Counted from the stretch's first letter, positions 27,296 to 38,671 are shown. The stretch is 64,000 nt of DNA from Micromonospora chersina (GCF_900091475.1 NZ_FMIB01000002.1:2728001-2792000); one strand, 5' to 3'. Numbers and translations: made by a program. The notes: a model not told the origin generated them from the sequence alone.

Positions 27296-28543
27296 TCAGC
27301 CGCCGAGCGCCGCCTTGGCGTTCTTGTCGAAGTTGGCCAGGATCGTCTTCGGGTCACCGGTGGCGAGCCCCTGGAGGCCGGCTTCCAGGTCGCGCAGGAC
27401 GCTGTCCATCTTCGGGGCGTTCACCGGGCCCTGGGCGTACGCGGCGCCGTCGATGAACGGCTTGTCCGCCGGGAAGGCGCCGGTGTACTGGTCGCGGACG
27501 GACTGCCGGGACGGCATCACGCCGAACGCCTTGGCGAAGGTCATCTGCTGGTCGCCCGCGGTCATCGCCTCGACGAACTTGATCGCCTGGTCCTTGAACT
27601 TCGACTTGGCGGCGACGCCCCAGCACTGGGTGAAGGAGAGGGTGCCCTGCCCCTTCGGGCCGGCCGGCAGCGGCACGACCTTGTACTTCACGTTCGGGAA
27701 GTCGTTCTGGAGGGCGCCCTTGATCCAGTTGCCCTCGATGGTCATGACGGCCTTGCCCTTGCCGAACGCCTCCCCGGACCAGCCGGCGTCGAGCTGCTTC
27801 GGGAACTTCGCGTAGCCGTTGGTGAGCAGCGACTTCACGTACTGGAGGGCCTGGAGGTTCTCCGGGGTGTCGGCGGTGGGCTGCTTGCCGTCCTTGCTCA
27901 TGAGCCACCCGCCGTTCTGCACCATGAAGGCGCCGATCCGGTCGCGGGTGTCGCCGAGGGCGAGCGCCACCATCTTCTTCGCCTTGATCTTCTCGCTGAC
28001 CGCGGTGAGCTGGTCCCAGGTGGTCGGCACGTCGGCGTCGGTCAGGCCGGCCTTCGCCCAGAGGTCGGTGTTGATCTCCAGGGCGAGGGTGGAGAAGTCC
28101 TTCGGCGCGCAGTAGAGCTTGCCGTCGTAGGTGAAGGTGGTGCGCAGGCTCTCGTAGAAGTCGTCCTTGTTGCTGATCTTGTCGCCGTACGGCTCCAGCG
28201 CGCCCACGCTGGCGTAGTCGGCGAAGCGGCTCGCGTCGACGTAGAAGACGTCCGGCGGGGTGCCGCCGGCGAGGGCCTGCCCGAGCTGCTGGGTGAGGTC
28301 CTGGGCCGGGGTGACGGTGGCGGTGTTGCCGCTGGACGAGGCCCACCTGGCGGCGGCGTCCTGCACCGCCTTGGTCTCGGCCTCGCCAGAGGAGCCGATC
28401 AGGATCTGGAGGCTGGCCGGGCCGCCGGACTGCTTGGTGTCGTTCGCGGAGTCGTCGAAGCCGCTGCCGCACGCGGCAGAACCGAACAGGGCGACGGCGG
28501 CGAAGCCGGCCACCGCCGCCCGGGTGAGGGTGCGAGGTGTCAT
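27296..28543 (-). CDS. Carbohydrate ABC transporter substrate-binding lipoprotein
   Basis: The 415-residue protein starts with a lipoprotein signal peptide; the lipobox is GSAAC with Cys25 as lipidation site. The rest is a bacterial solute-binding protein family 1 fold (PPDVFYVDASRFADYASVGAL, then WSGEAFGKGKAVMTIEGNW, then AFGVMPSRQSVRDQYTGAF). It would deliver a sugar or oligosaccharide to the two permeases encoded downstream. CAGGAGAG gives a good ribosome site. The ligand is not readable, but the divergent debranching-type glycosidase hints at an alpha-glucan or alpha-glucoside. Confidence 0.92.
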   Translation of the reverse strand: MTPRTLTRAAVAGFAAVALFGSAACGSGFDDSANDTKQSGGPASLQILIGSSGEAETKAVQDAAARWASSSGNTATVTPAQDLTQQLGQALAGGTPPDVFYVDASRFADYASVGALEPYGDKISNKDDFYESLRTTFTYDGKLYCAPKDFSTLALEINTDLWAKAGLTDADVPTTWDQLTAVSEKIKAKKMVALALGDTRDRIGAFMVQNGGWLMSKDGKQPTADTPENLQALQYVKSLLTNGYAKFPKQLDAGWSGEAFGKGKAVMTIEGNWIKGALQNDFPNVKYKVVPLPAGPKGQGTLSFTQCWGVAAKSKFKDQAIKFVEAMTAGDQQMTFAKAFGVMPSRQSVRDQYTGAFPADKPFIDGAAYAQGPVNAPKMDSVLRDLEAGLQGLATGDPKTILANFDKNAKAALGG

Positions 28544-28568
28544 CTGACTCTCCTGGTGGGGGATGTGG

Positions 28569-29558
28569 TCACGCCGTGTGCCGGAGCACCAGCGCGGGAG
28601 TGAGCAGCACGTGGGGGTCGGTGGGCTGGCCGTCGAGCAGGCCGGTGAGCAGGTCGACGCAGCGGGCGGCGGCCGCGGAGAGCGGCTGGCTGACGCTGCT
28701 CAGCCCGACCGCGGCGGCCACCGGGGTGTCGTCGAAGCCGACGACGGCGACCGGCGCCGCGGCGCCGCGCGCCGCCTGGAGCGCGCCGAGGGCGAGCGAG
28801 TCGCTGGCACACACCACCGCGGTCGGCGGCGCGTCGCGGGCGAGCAGGTCGCGTAGCTCCCGCTCACCCTCGGCGATGCCGTCCTCGGTCTCCCGGCGCA
28901 GGCCGGCCACGTCGAGGCCGGCCGCCGTCATCGTGGTACGCCAGCCGGCGCACCTGTCGTCGCCGACGCCGGAGCCGGTCGGCCAGCCGAGGAAGGCGAT
29001 CCGGCGGTGGCCGGCGTCGAGCAGGTGCCGGGTGACCTGGGCGGTGCCGGCGGCGCCGTCGACGTCGACCCAGGGGTGCCCGTCGAGGGCGTCCCAGGGC
29101 CGGCCGAAGGTCACGAAGGGCACCTCGCGCTCGGCCAGCCACGCGGTGCGCGGGTCGCCGTGCTTGGTGCCGGTGAGCACGAACGCGTCCAGGTCGTACG
29201 CGCCGAGCAGGTCGTCGTAGGTGGTGATCTCCTGGTCGTCGTCGCGGGCCGTGTACAGCAGGACCCGGTAGCCGGCGGCGTCGGCGGTCTCGGTGAGGCC
29301 GTGCAGGAACCGGTCGAGCACCGAGCCGTTGATCCCGTCCCGGGTGGGTTCGATGCGGACCGCGATGAGGCGGGACCGGCCGGTCCGCATCTGCCGGGCG
29401 GCCTGGTTGGCGCGGTAGCCGAGCGCCGTGATCGCCTCCTGGACCCGCTGCCGGGTCTCCTCGCGGACGATGTGCGGGGCGTTGAGCACGTTGGACACCG
29501 TCTGCCGGCTCACCTGGGCGTGCCGGGCCACCGTCGCGATGGTCACCTTTTCAGCCAC
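28569..29558 (-). CDS. LacI-family transcriptional regulator
   Basis: This 329-residue repressor has the LacI helix-turn-helix at the very start (VTIATVARHAQVSRQTVSNVLNAP) and a periplasmic-binding-protein-like effector domain (SRLIAVRIEPTRDGINGSVLDRFLHGL onwards). The start is GTG 29558, with AGAGGGA about 7 nt upstream; the longer ORF continues through the operator region and is not credible. It is the first gene of the sugar operon (25 bp before the binding-protein gene), so it autoregulates and controls the transporter, and probably also the divergent glycosidase through the operators at 29577-29618. Confidence 0.93.
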   Translation of the reverse strand: MAEKVTIATVARHAQVSRQTVSNVLNAPHIVREETRQRVQEAITALGYRANQAARQMRTGRSRLIAVRIEPTRDGINGSVLDRFLHGLTETADAAGYRVLLYTARDDDQEITTYDDLLGAYDLDAFVLTGTKHGDPRTAWLAEREVPFVTFGRPWDALDGHPWVDVDGAAGTAQVTRHLLDAGHRRIAFLGWPTGSGVGDDRCAGWRTTMTAAGLDVAGLRRETEDGIAEGERELRDLLARDAPPTAVVCASDSLALGALQAARGAAAPVAVVGFDDTPVAAAVGLSSVSQPLSAAAARCVDLLTGLLDGQPTDPHVLLTPALVLRHTA

Positions 29559-29576
29559 GAAATCCCTCTCGCCGCC

Positions 29577-29618
29577 TTGAACGATCCAACTCCGATGCGG
29601 CAGGATTAGATCGTTCAA
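29577..29618. promoter_or_regulatory. Pair of LacI-type operators in the divergent gap
   Basis: Two 13-bp sites, TTGAACGATCCAA (29577-29589, plus strand) and TTGAACGATCTAA (29606-29618, minus strand), face each other. Each is an imperfect palindrome of the kind bound by LacI-family dimers, and their centres lie about 29-32 bp apart, close to three helical turns, so side-by-side dimers on one DNA face are plausible. They lie between the lacI start and the glycosidase start, where they can block both promoters. Confidence 0.75.
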
Positions 29619-29704
29619 AGTTTCTGGAATGTTTCGCACTTTGCACCGGCCGGAGCCATCTGTCAAGAGATGGCCCGGGCCACCGATCAGCACCGGGAGT
29701 TCCC

Positions 29705-31804
29705 TTGTCCGAACGCCACCTGCAACCGCTGCTGCACGACCTGGTCGGCGTGGTGCACGCCCCCACCAGCGCGCTGGGCGACGCGGCGGGCCAGATCCGG
29801 CCGCACGGCGTCCAGGGCGCCTTCCACGCCGACGCCCGGGTGCTCTCCCGCGCCGAACTGCGCCTCGACGAGCGGGAGCCGGAGCCGCTGACCCGGGGGC
29901 CCGCCGGCCCGCACGGCGCCCGCTTCGTGGCCCTGGCCCGCTGGCTCGGCGACCCCACCCCCGACCCGACCGTGCGGGTCGAGCGCACCCGGCAGGCCGG
30001 ACCGCACGGCCTCACCGAGGACCTCGTCGTGTCGTCCACCGCCACCGGCCCGGTCCGGTCCACGGTCAGCGTCGACCTCGGCTGCGACCTCGCCCCGATC
30101 GAGCTGGTCAAGTCCGGCGGCAGCGGCACGCCGCTGGAGGCCAAGGCCGGCGAGCCGGGCCGGGTCCAGTGGGCCGCCGAGGGGCTCACCGTGACCGTTA
30201 CCGGCGAGGCGGCCACCGTGGACGCCACCGGAGACCGTGCCACCGCACCCCGGCTGAGCTGGCCCGTCACGCTCGCCCCCGGCGAGTCGGCGACCCTGCG
30301 CTGGCGGCTCGCCGTCACCGACCCGAAGGCCGTGGTGACCGCCGCCCCACCCGGCCCCGGCTGGTCCGAGCCGGCGGTACGCGCCGACGACCGCCGCCTG
30401 GTCCGGCTCCTCGACCGCTCCCTGGCCGACCTGCGCGGGCTGCGGCTGGCCGAGCCCGCCCACCCCGAGGACGTCTTCCTCGGCGCCGGAGTGCCCTGGT
30501 TCCTCACCCTCTTCGGCCGCGACAGCCTCTGGGCCGCCCGGATGATGCTGCCGCTCGGCACCGACCTGGCCGCCGGCACGCTGCGCGTGCTGGCCCGCCG
30601 GCAGGGCGCCCGGGTCGACCCGGCCACCGGCGAGGCACCCGGCAAGATCCTGCACGAGCTGCGCCGGCACGAGTTCACCCTGGACGAGGGGCTGCGGCTG
30701 CCGCCCGCGTACTACGGCACCGTCGACGCCACGATGCTCTGGATCGGGCTGCTGCACGACGCCTGGCGCTGGGGACTCCCCGCCGACCAGGTCGAGCCCC
30801 TGCTCCCCCACCTGGAGGCGGCGCTCGGCTGGCTCGGCGAGCACGCCGACGCCGACGGCGACGGCTTCGTCGAGTACATCGACACCACCGGCCACGGCCT
30901 CGCCAACCAGGGGTGGAAGGACTCCGGCGACGCCGTGCGCTTCCGGGACGGCCGCCTGGCCGCGCCGCCCATCGTGCTGGCCGAGGTGCAGGGGTACGCG
31001 TACCAGGCGGCGGTCAACGGCGCCGACCTGCTCGACGCCTTCGGCCGCCCCGGCGCCGACCGCTGGCGCTCCTACGCCGACCGGCTCGCCACCCGGTTCC
31101 GCGGCGCGTTCTGGGTCGACGGCCCGTACGGCCCCCAGCCCGCCCTGGCGCTCGACCGGGAGAAGCGCCCGGTGGACTCGCTGACCAGCAACATCGGCCA
31201 CCTGCTCGGCACCGGGCTGCTCTCCGACGCCGAGTCGGCGCAGGTCGCCGCCCTGCTCTCGACCGAGGCCATGGCGGGCGGCTTCGGGCTGCGCACCATG
31301 TCCACCGACGACGCCGGGTTCAGCCCGCTGTCCTACCACTGCGGGTCGATCTGGGCGCACGACACCGCCATCGTGCTCGGCGGGCTGGCCCGGGCCGGTC
31401 ACCGCGAGGCCGCGCTACGGCTCGCCGACGGCCTGCTGGCGGCCGCCGAGGCGTTCGACTACCGCCTCCCCGAGCTGTACGGCGGGGACGACCGGTCGAC
31501 GCTCGGCCGACCGGTGCCGTACCCGGCGGCGTGCCACCCGCAGGCCTGGTCGGCGGCGTCCGCGGTGCTCCTCCTCCAGGCCGCCCTCGGCGTCTACCCC
31601 GACGTGCCCGCCGGCCGAGTCGACCTCCGCCCCCTGGCCGGCGAAGAACTGGGCGCGCTCGCGGTGAACGGCCTACGCATCGCCGACACCCCGGTGAACG
31701 TCACGGTCGACCACTCAGGCCACCCAACCCTGACCGGCCTCCCCGGCTCCCTCACCATCCCGACCCCCCGCCGCCCCACCACCCCCACCCACTCCCCCAC
31801 CTGA
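29705..31804 (+). CDS. Glycogen-debranching-type alpha-glycosidase (amylo-alpha-1,6-glucosidase-like)
   Basis: This 699-residue protein has the glycogen-debranching N-terminal domain (about 1-215: LVGVVHAPTSALGDAAGQIRPHGVQGAFHADARVLS) and an (alpha/alpha)6-barrel catalytic part (about 225-640: FGRDSLWAARMMLPLG, GTVDATMLWIGLL, ADGDGFVEYIDTTGHGLANQGWKDS, FSPLSYHCGSIWAHDTAIVLGG). The GWKDS and SIWAHD acids are the likely catalytic carboxylates. It starts with TTG, 9 nt after CGGGAG. The last ~25 residues are a Pro/Thr tail. It diverges from the LacI/ABC operon and shares its operators, so it should act on the imported sugar. Confidence 0.85.
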   Translation: MSERHLQPLLHDLVGVVHAPTSALGDAAGQIRPHGVQGAFHADARVLSRAELRLDEREPEPLTRGPAGPHGARFVALARWLGDPTPDPTVRVERTRQAGPHGLTEDLVVSSTATGPVRSTVSVDLGCDLAPIELVKSGGSGTPLEAKAGEPGRVQWAAEGLTVTVTGEAATVDATGDRATAPRLSWPVTLAPGESATLRWRLAVTDPKAVVTAAPPGPGWSEPAVRADDRRLVRLLDRSLADLRGLRLAEPAHPEDVFLGAGVPWFLTLFGRDSLWAARMMLPLGTDLAAGTLRVLARRQGARVDPATGEAPGKILHELRRHEFTLDEGLRLPPAYYGTVDATMLWIGLLHDAWRWGLPADQVEPLLPHLEAALGWLGEHADADGDGFVEYIDTTGHGLANQGWKDSGDAVRFRDGRLAAPPIVLAEVQGYAYQAAVNGADLLDAFGRPGADRWRSYADRLATRFRGAFWVDGPYGPQPALALDREKRPVDSLTSNIGHLLGTGLLSDAESAQVAALLSTEAMAGGFGLRTMSTDDAGFSPLSYHCGSIWAHDTAIVLGGLARAGHREAALRLADGLLAAAEAFDYRLPELYGGDDRSTLGRPVPYPAACHPQAWSAASAVLLLQAALGVYPDVPAGRVDLRPLAGEELGALAVNGLRIADTPVNVTVDHSGHPTLTGLPGSLTIPTPRRPTTPTHSPT

Positions 31805-31822
31805 CCCGCCCTCCCGAGCGGG

Positions 31823-31879
31823 TGATCATGAAGTTGTTGTCACGACACGCCGTGCGCGGTGACAACAACTTCATGATCA
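31823..31879. terminator. Perfect 21-bp palindrome, bidirectional terminator or repeat element
   Basis: TGATCATGAAGTTGTTGTCA plus one C pairs exactly with its complement at 31859-31879 across a 15-nt loop. The arms are AT-richer than the surroundings. It separates the convergent glycosidase and GNAT genes, and its right end contains the GNAT stop codon. A related element lies at 45084-45137; both begin GATCATGA and continue GTTG. Confidence 0.7.
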
Positions 31880-32353
31880 GCGGGGTGGGGCGGGGGTGAG
31901 TTCGGCGATGAGTTCGTCGTCTTCCATGGCTCCGGTGGGGTGGAAGCCCAGGGAGGTGTACAGGGCTGCTGCGGAGGTGTTGTCGGGGTGGTAGCTGAGG
32001 CGGATCGGCTGGCCGGCCTTCGCCAGCCAGTCCGTCAGGGTCTTCACCGCGGCGCGGCCCACGCCTCGGTCCTGCTCGGCGGCGTCGATGACCATGCCGC
32101 CGATCCAGCGGGAGCCGTCGTCGTCCACACCCCACATGACGTGGCCGACCACCGTCTCGTCGGCGTGGACGGCGAGTGAGGTCCAGACGTCCGACCGCAT
32201 GGTCAGCACCAGGTAGCGGGCGGCCAGCGCCGGCACGAAGGTCCGCTGGTCGTCGCGGGGCGCGATGTCGGCCACCGCCCGCCAGTTGTCGTCGTCCACC
32301 GGCCGCAGGGTCACCCGTCGGCCGGCGCGGTCACACTGCCCGGAATCGATCAC
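31877..32353 (-). CDS. GNAT-family N-acetyltransferase
   Basis: The 158-residue protein starts at GTG 32353 (VIDSGQCDRAGRRVTLRPVDDDNWRAV). A TAGGCT box ends 7 nt upstream, indicating a leaderless mRNA and excluding the longer ORF. The GNAT core is clear: WIGGMVIDAAEQDRGVGRAAVKTLTDWL carries the Q/R-x-x-G-x-G/A CoA loop as DRGVGRA, then LSYHPDNTSAAALYTSLGF. Substrate unknown; the fold pattern matches spermine/spermidine-type acetyltransferases (SpeG-like), but this is tentative. Confidence 0.88.
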   Translation of the reverse strand: MIDSGQCDRAGRRVTLRPVDDDNWRAVADIAPRDDQRTFVPALAARYLVLTMRSDVWTSLAVHADETVVGHVMWGVDDDGSRWIGGMVIDAAEQDRGVGRAAVKTLTDWLAKAGQPIRLSYHPDNTSAAALYTSLGFHPTGAMEDDELIAELTPAPPR

Positions 32354-32450
32354 GGCGGTCAGCCTAGGGCCGGCCCGCCCACCCGGCCATCGCTTTCGCC
32401 GCAGGCGCCACCCCGCACCGGCACACGGCACCCGGCCCGGGAAGGTCGCC

Positions 32451-32519
32451 GGACCGCCGGCCCGAGCCGCGCCGGACCGCCGGCCCGAGCCGCGCCGGAC
32501 CGCCGGCCCGAGCCGTGCC
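32451..32519. repeat. Three tandem copies of a 23-bp repeat
   Basis: GGACCGCCGGCCCGAGCCGC plus GCC is repeated at 32451, 32474 and 32497; the third copy has one change (CGTGCC). It is non-coding, upstream of the leaderless GNAT promoter and beyond the AraC-DinB gene. Function unknown. Confidence 0.8.
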
Positions 32520-32556
32520 CAAGGGCCGGCCGCACGGCCCCCTGATCGACTCCAGC

Positions 32557-32605
32557 TCGCCGAGGTGGCGGTGTCGGCGGGCGCCGGACACCGCCACCTC
32601 GGCGA
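32557..32605. terminator. 19-bp perfect hairpin after the AraC-DinB gene
   Basis: TCGCCGAGGTGGCGGTGTC pairs exactly with its complement at 32587-32605 across an 11-nt loop. It is about 30 bp past the araC-dinB stop, so it probably terminates that transcript. Confidence 0.7.
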
Positions 32606-32635
32606 ACCGGGGTCGGTCGACCCTGGCCGTGGTGG

Positions 32636-33562
32636 TCAGGCGGTCGCGGCCGCGTCGAGGTAGGGGCGGGGGTCGCCGGCGCCGAGGTCGGTGATGCCGG
32701 CGCTGTGCAGGGCGCCGATGGCCAGGGTGCGGCGCACGGCGGCGAAGGTGATCACATGACCGATGGTGCCGCCCAGCGTGTGGGTGGTCGGGGGCGTGCA
32801 GGTGGTGTCGACGAAGGTGTCCGCCAGCGTGCCGGCGGCCAGCGTCCGGGCCACGAAGGCCCGCCAGTCCCGGCCGGCGACCGCGTGCCGCGCGGCCAGC
32901 CCGGACACCGACCGGTCGCTCTCGTCGGGCCACTCCCCGCCCCGCAGCGCCGAGAGCCAGTGCTCCTCCTGGGTGACCATGGCGTTGATCAGCGAGCGGA
33001 GCGTCGGCTGCTCGTCGATGGTCTCCACGGACACGGTGACGGGCCGGTCGAGCACGGTGTCGTCGAGGGTGCCCGCGCGGTCGATGATCGCGGTGAGGGT
33101 CTCGACGTGGTGGTCGACCAGGTGCTGGAGAACGTTCATGGGAGTCTCCTGACGTGCCGCCGGCAGCCGCAGGCCACCGGGCGGTTGGAAGTGGACGCCG
33201 CTGGGGCAGGGCAGCTCCAGCTCGCGGAAGGTCAGCGGCGGGCGCCGCCGGACCGCGGTCGGCGGGATGCCGTACGACCGCTGGAAGGCGCGGGTGAACG
33301 CCTCGTGCGAGCCGTACCCGGCCTCGACGGCGATGTCGAGGACGGTCCGGTCGCTGGTGATGAGCCGGTGCGCCGCGCGTTCCAGGAGCAGCCGGCGGCG
33401 CAGCGCGCCCGGCGGTTCCCCGGTGGCCGCGGCGACCAGCCGGTCGAAGTGGAACCGGGACAGGTGGGCCCGGGCGGCCAGACCGGCGGGGCCGGCTTCC
33501 GGATCGTCCAGTGCGACCTGGATCACGTCGAGGAGGCCGGTGAGTCCGTCCGTCGTGGTCAT
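32636..33562 (-). CDS. AraC-family regulator fused to a DinB-like domain
   Basis: The 308-residue protein has an N-terminal AraC double helix-turn-helix (about 1-110: GLAARAHLSRFHFDRLVAAATGEPPGALRRRLLLERA, then VLDIAVEAGYGSHEAFTRAFQRSYGIPP). After a Pro-rich linker comes a DinB/YfiT-type four-helix domain (about 142-308) with likely metal histidines in LVDHH, EEHW and GHVITF. Effector domain at the C-terminus is unusual for AraC proteins, but this fusion is known in actinobacteria. An internal ATG at 33139 has AGGAG 6 nt upstream, so the DinB part may also be made alone (167 residues). Confidence 0.88.
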   Translation of the reverse strand: MTTTDGLTGLLDVIQVALDDPEAGPAGLAARAHLSRFHFDRLVAAATGEPPGALRRRLLLERAAHRLITSDRTVLDIAVEAGYGSHEAFTRAFQRSYGIPPTAVRRRPPLTFRELELPCPSGVHFQPPGGLRLPAARQETPMNVLQHLVDHHVETLTAIIDRAGTLDDTVLDRPVTVSVETIDEQPTLRSLINAMVTQEEHWLSALRGGEWPDESDRSVSGLAARHAVAGRDWRAFVARTLAAGTLADTFVDTTCTPPTTHTLGGTIGHVITFAAVRRTLAIGALHSAGITDLGAGDPRPYLDAAATA

Positions 33563-33657
33563 GTGGACAGCCTGCACCCGCCGGCGGCAGTGCCGCTTGA
33601 TCGCCGTTGCGCACCTGCGCGCGGCCGGCCGCCGACAGCTACGGCCGACCCGGCGGG

Positions 33658-33745
33658 AAGCCGTCGCCCTCACGGACGGCAGCGGCGGAAGCCGTCGCCC
33701 TCACGCACAGCAGCGGCGGAAGCCGTCGCTCTCACGCACGGCCGC
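33658..33745. repeat. Tandem 31-bp repeats (about 2.7 copies)
   Basis: AAGCCGTCGCCCTCACGSAC followed by GCAGCGGCGG repeats with a 31-bp period from 33658 and 33689, with a partial third copy from 33720. It lies in the non-coding gap between dapB and the AraC-DinB start. Read on either strand it gives no credible gene. Confidence 0.7.
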
Positions 33746-33791
33746 TCGGCAGGGCCGACGCGGCGGGGCGGACGCCCGCCTCCGGAGAGGG

Positions 33792-36026
<2,235 letters not shown>

Positions 36027-36069
36027 TCAGTTCGACGAGGGGTGGGTGGTGCGGGGGTGACGAACGAAG

Positions 36070-36104
36070 CCGGCCGGGTGACGCCGTGGGCGTCACCCGG
36101 CCGG
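36070..36104. terminator. 16-bp hairpin after pnp
   Basis: CCGGCCGGGTGACGCC pairs exactly with its complement at 36089-36104 across a 3-nt GTG loop. It begins 8 bp past the pnp stop in the direction of transcription and separates pnp from pepR. Confidence 0.8.
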
Positions 36105-36112
36105 TCGATGGA

Positions 36113-38488
36113 TCAGCTGTGCCGGGTCCGGCGCCGCGGACGGCCGTCGCCGCCGCCCTCGCCGCCGCCCTCGCCACGCTCCGGGCCCCGGCCACCGCGC
36201 TCGCCGCCACGCTCACGGTCGCCGCGGTCCCGCGGGCCACGGTCGCCGCCGCGGTCCCGGCCGGCCGGACGCTCGCCGGCGGCGGCCTCCTCGGCGGCCG
36301 GCGCCTCGGCGCCCTCCGGGCGGACCTTGTCCAGGTAGATCTTGCCGCGCTGGTCGATGTCGGCGATCTCGACCTCGACCTTGTCGCCGACGTTGAGGAA
36401 GTCCTCGACCTTCTCGACCCGCTTGCCGTCGCCCACCTTGGAGATGTGCAGCAGGCCGTCGCGGCCCGGGAGCAGCGAGATGAAGGCGCCGAACGCGGCG
36501 GTCTTCACCACGGTGCCGAGGAACCGGTCGCCGACCTTCGGCAGCGTCGGGTTGGCGATCGCGTTGATCCGCTCGACCGCGGCCTGGGCCGACGGGCCGT
36601 TGGTCGCGCCGACGTAGATGGTGCCGTCGTCCTCGATGGAGATCTCGGCGCCGGTCTCGTCCTGGATGGCGTTGATGGTCTGGCCCTTCGGGCCGATCAC
36701 CATGCCGATCTTGTCGACCGGGATCTTCACGGTGGTGACCCGCGGGGCGTAGTCCGACATCTCGGCCGGCGCCTCGATGGCCCGCTGCATCACGTCGAGG
36801 ATCGTCTGCCGGGCCTCGTTCGCCTGCTGGAGCGCGGCGGCCAGCACGTCCGACGGGATGCCGTCGAGCTTGGTGTCGAGCTGCAGCGCGGTGACGAAGT
36901 CCCGGGTGCCGGCGACCTTGAAGTCCATGTCGCCGAACGCGTCCTCGGCGCCGAGGATGTCGGTGAGCGTCACGTACTGGGTCTTGCCGTCGACCTCGTC
37001 GGAGATGAGGCCCATGGCGATGCCGGCGACCGGCGCCTTCAGCGGCACACCGGCCGAGAGCAGGCCCAGCGTCGAGGCGCAGACCGAGCCCATCGAGGTG
37101 GAGCCGTTGGAGCCGAGGGCCTCGGAGACCTGCCGGATCGCGTACGGGAACTCCTCGCGCGACGGCAGCACCGGGATGAGCGCCCGCTCGGCCAGCGCGC
37201 CGTGGCCGATCTCGCGCCGCTTCGGCGAGCCGACCCGGCCGGTCTCACCGGTCGAGTACGGCGGGAAGTTGTAGTTGTGCATGTAGCGCTTGCGGTTCTC
37301 GGGGGACAGGGTGTCCACCATCTGCTCCATGCGCAGCATGTTCAGCGTGGTGACGCCCAGGATCTGGGTCTCGCCCCGCTCGAACAGCGCCGAGCCGTGC
37401 ACCCGCGGCAGCACGCCGACCTCGGCGGTCAGCGGGCGGATGTCGCGCGGGCCGCGGCCGTCGATGCGGACCTGCTCGCGCAGCACGCGGTTGCGGACCT
37501 CGGACTTGGTCAGCGACCGGAAGGCGGCGGACAGCTCCTTCTCGCGGCCCTCGAAGCGACCGCCGAGCTCCTCGGCGACCTTGGCCTTGACCCGGTCCAG
37601 GGCCTCCTCGCGGTCCGCCTTGCCGGCGATCTTGAGGGCCTCGGCCACCTCGGCGCGGGCCACGTCGGCCACCGCCTCGTAGGCGTCGTCCTGGTAGTCC
37701 AGGAAGACCGGGAACTCGGCGACCGGCTTGGCGGCCACCTCGGCCAGCTCGCTCTGCGCGCGGCACAGCTCGCGGATCGCCGGCTTGGCGGCCTCCAGGC
37801 CGCTGGCCACGATCTCCTCGGTCGGGGCGGTGGCGCCGTCGGCGATCAGGGCCACGGCGTGCGGCGTCGCCTCGGCCTCGACCATCATGATCGCGACGTC
37901 GCCGTCGGGCAGCGCCCGGCCGGCCACGACCATGTCGAAGGTGGCGCGGGCCAGCTCCTCCAGGGTCGGGAAGGCGACCCACTGGCCGTCGACGTGCGCG
38001 ACCCGGGTCGCGCCGATCGGGCCGGAGAACGGCAGGCCGGAGAGCTTGGTGGACATGGAGGCGGCGTTGATCGCCACCACGTCGTACGGGTGCTGCGGGT
38101 CGAGGGCCAGCACGGTCTCGACGACCTGGACCTCGTTGCGCAGGCCCTTGACGAACGACGGGCGCAGCGGCCGGTCGATCAGCCGGCAGGTGAGGATGGC
38201 GTCCTCGCTGGGCCGGCCCTCGCGGCGGAAGAACGAGCCGGGGATGCGGCCCGCGGCGTACATCCGCTCCTCGACGTCGACGGTCAGCGGGAAGAAGTCG
38301 AACTGCTCCCGGGGCTGCTTGCCGGCGGTGGTGGCGGAGAGGACGACCGTCTCGCCGAGCTGGGCGATGACGGAACCGGCGGCCTGGCGGGCCAGTCGGC
38401 CGGTGGAGAAGGTGATCTCACGGGTGCCGAACGACCCGTTGTCGATCACGGCGGTGCGGGATTCGGTGCCGAGGTTGGTCTCGGTCAT
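36113..38488 (-). CDS. pnp: Polyribonucleotide nucleotidyltransferase (PNPase)
   Basis: This 791-residue 3'-5' phosphorolytic RNase also adds tails; actinobacterial versions were called guanosine pentaphosphate synthetase. Visible are two RNase PH domains ([27 protein letters not shown] acid block [14 protein letters not shown]), a KH domain ([19 protein letters not shown]), and an S1 domain ([32 protein letters not shown]). The C-terminal ~60 residues are an Arg/Gly/Asp-rich tail ([19 protein letters not shown]) that may bind RNA. The start is the ATG giving [10 protein letters not shown], after GAAGGAG. rpsO is upstream in the usual rpsO-pnp order. Confidence 0.96.
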   Translation of the reverse strand: MTETNLGTESRTAVIDNGSFGTREITFSTGRLARQAAGSVIAQLGETVVLSATTAGKQPREQFDFFPLTVDVEERMYAAGRIPGSFFRREGRPSEDAILTCRLIDRPLRPSFVKGLRNEVQVVETVLALDPQHPYDVVAINAASMSTKLSGLPFSGPIGATRVAHVDGQWVAFPTLEELARATFDMVVAGRALPDGDVAIMMVEAEATPHAVALIADGATAPTEEIVASGLEAAKPAIRELCRAQSELAEVAAKPVAEFPVFLDYQDDAYEAVADVARAEVAEALKIAGKADREEALDRVKAKVAEELGGRFEGREKELSAAFRSLTKSEVRNRVLREQVRIDGRGPRDIRPLTAEVGVLPRVHGSALFERGETQILGVTTLNMLRMEQMVDTLSPENRKRYMHNYNFPPYSTGETGRVGSPKRREIGHGALAERALIPVLPSREEFPYAIRQVSEALGSNGSTSMGSVCASTLGLLSAGVPLKAPVAGIAMGLISDEVDGKTQYVTLTDILGAEDAFGDMDFKVAGTRDFVTALQLDTKLDGIPSDVLAAALQQANEARQTILDVMQRAIEAPAEMSDYAPRVTTVKIPVDKIGMVIGPKGQTINAIQDETGAEISIEDDGTIYVGATNGPSAQAAVERINAIANPTLPKVGDRFLGTVVKTAAFGAFISLLPGRDGLLHISKVGDGKRVEKVEDFLNVGDKVEVEIADIDQRGKIYLDKVRPEGAEAPAAEEAAAGERPAGRDRGGDRGPRDRGDRERGGERGGRGPERGEGGGEGGGDGRPRRRTRHS

Positions 38489-38671
38489 GTGCTGTGGTGC
38501 TCCTTCGCGTCGTCGGCCCACGACACGGGGAACTGCTCAGGCGGCCGGTCTTCGATCGAAGCGCCCGGGTGGCCGGCATCATGCCGGGATTCCGGGGGCC
38601 ACTACCGGAGACCGGTGCTGACCGGCTCCCTCTCGGGTTGTCGCGCGGCCGGGTTCTTCGGTGGTACCGGA

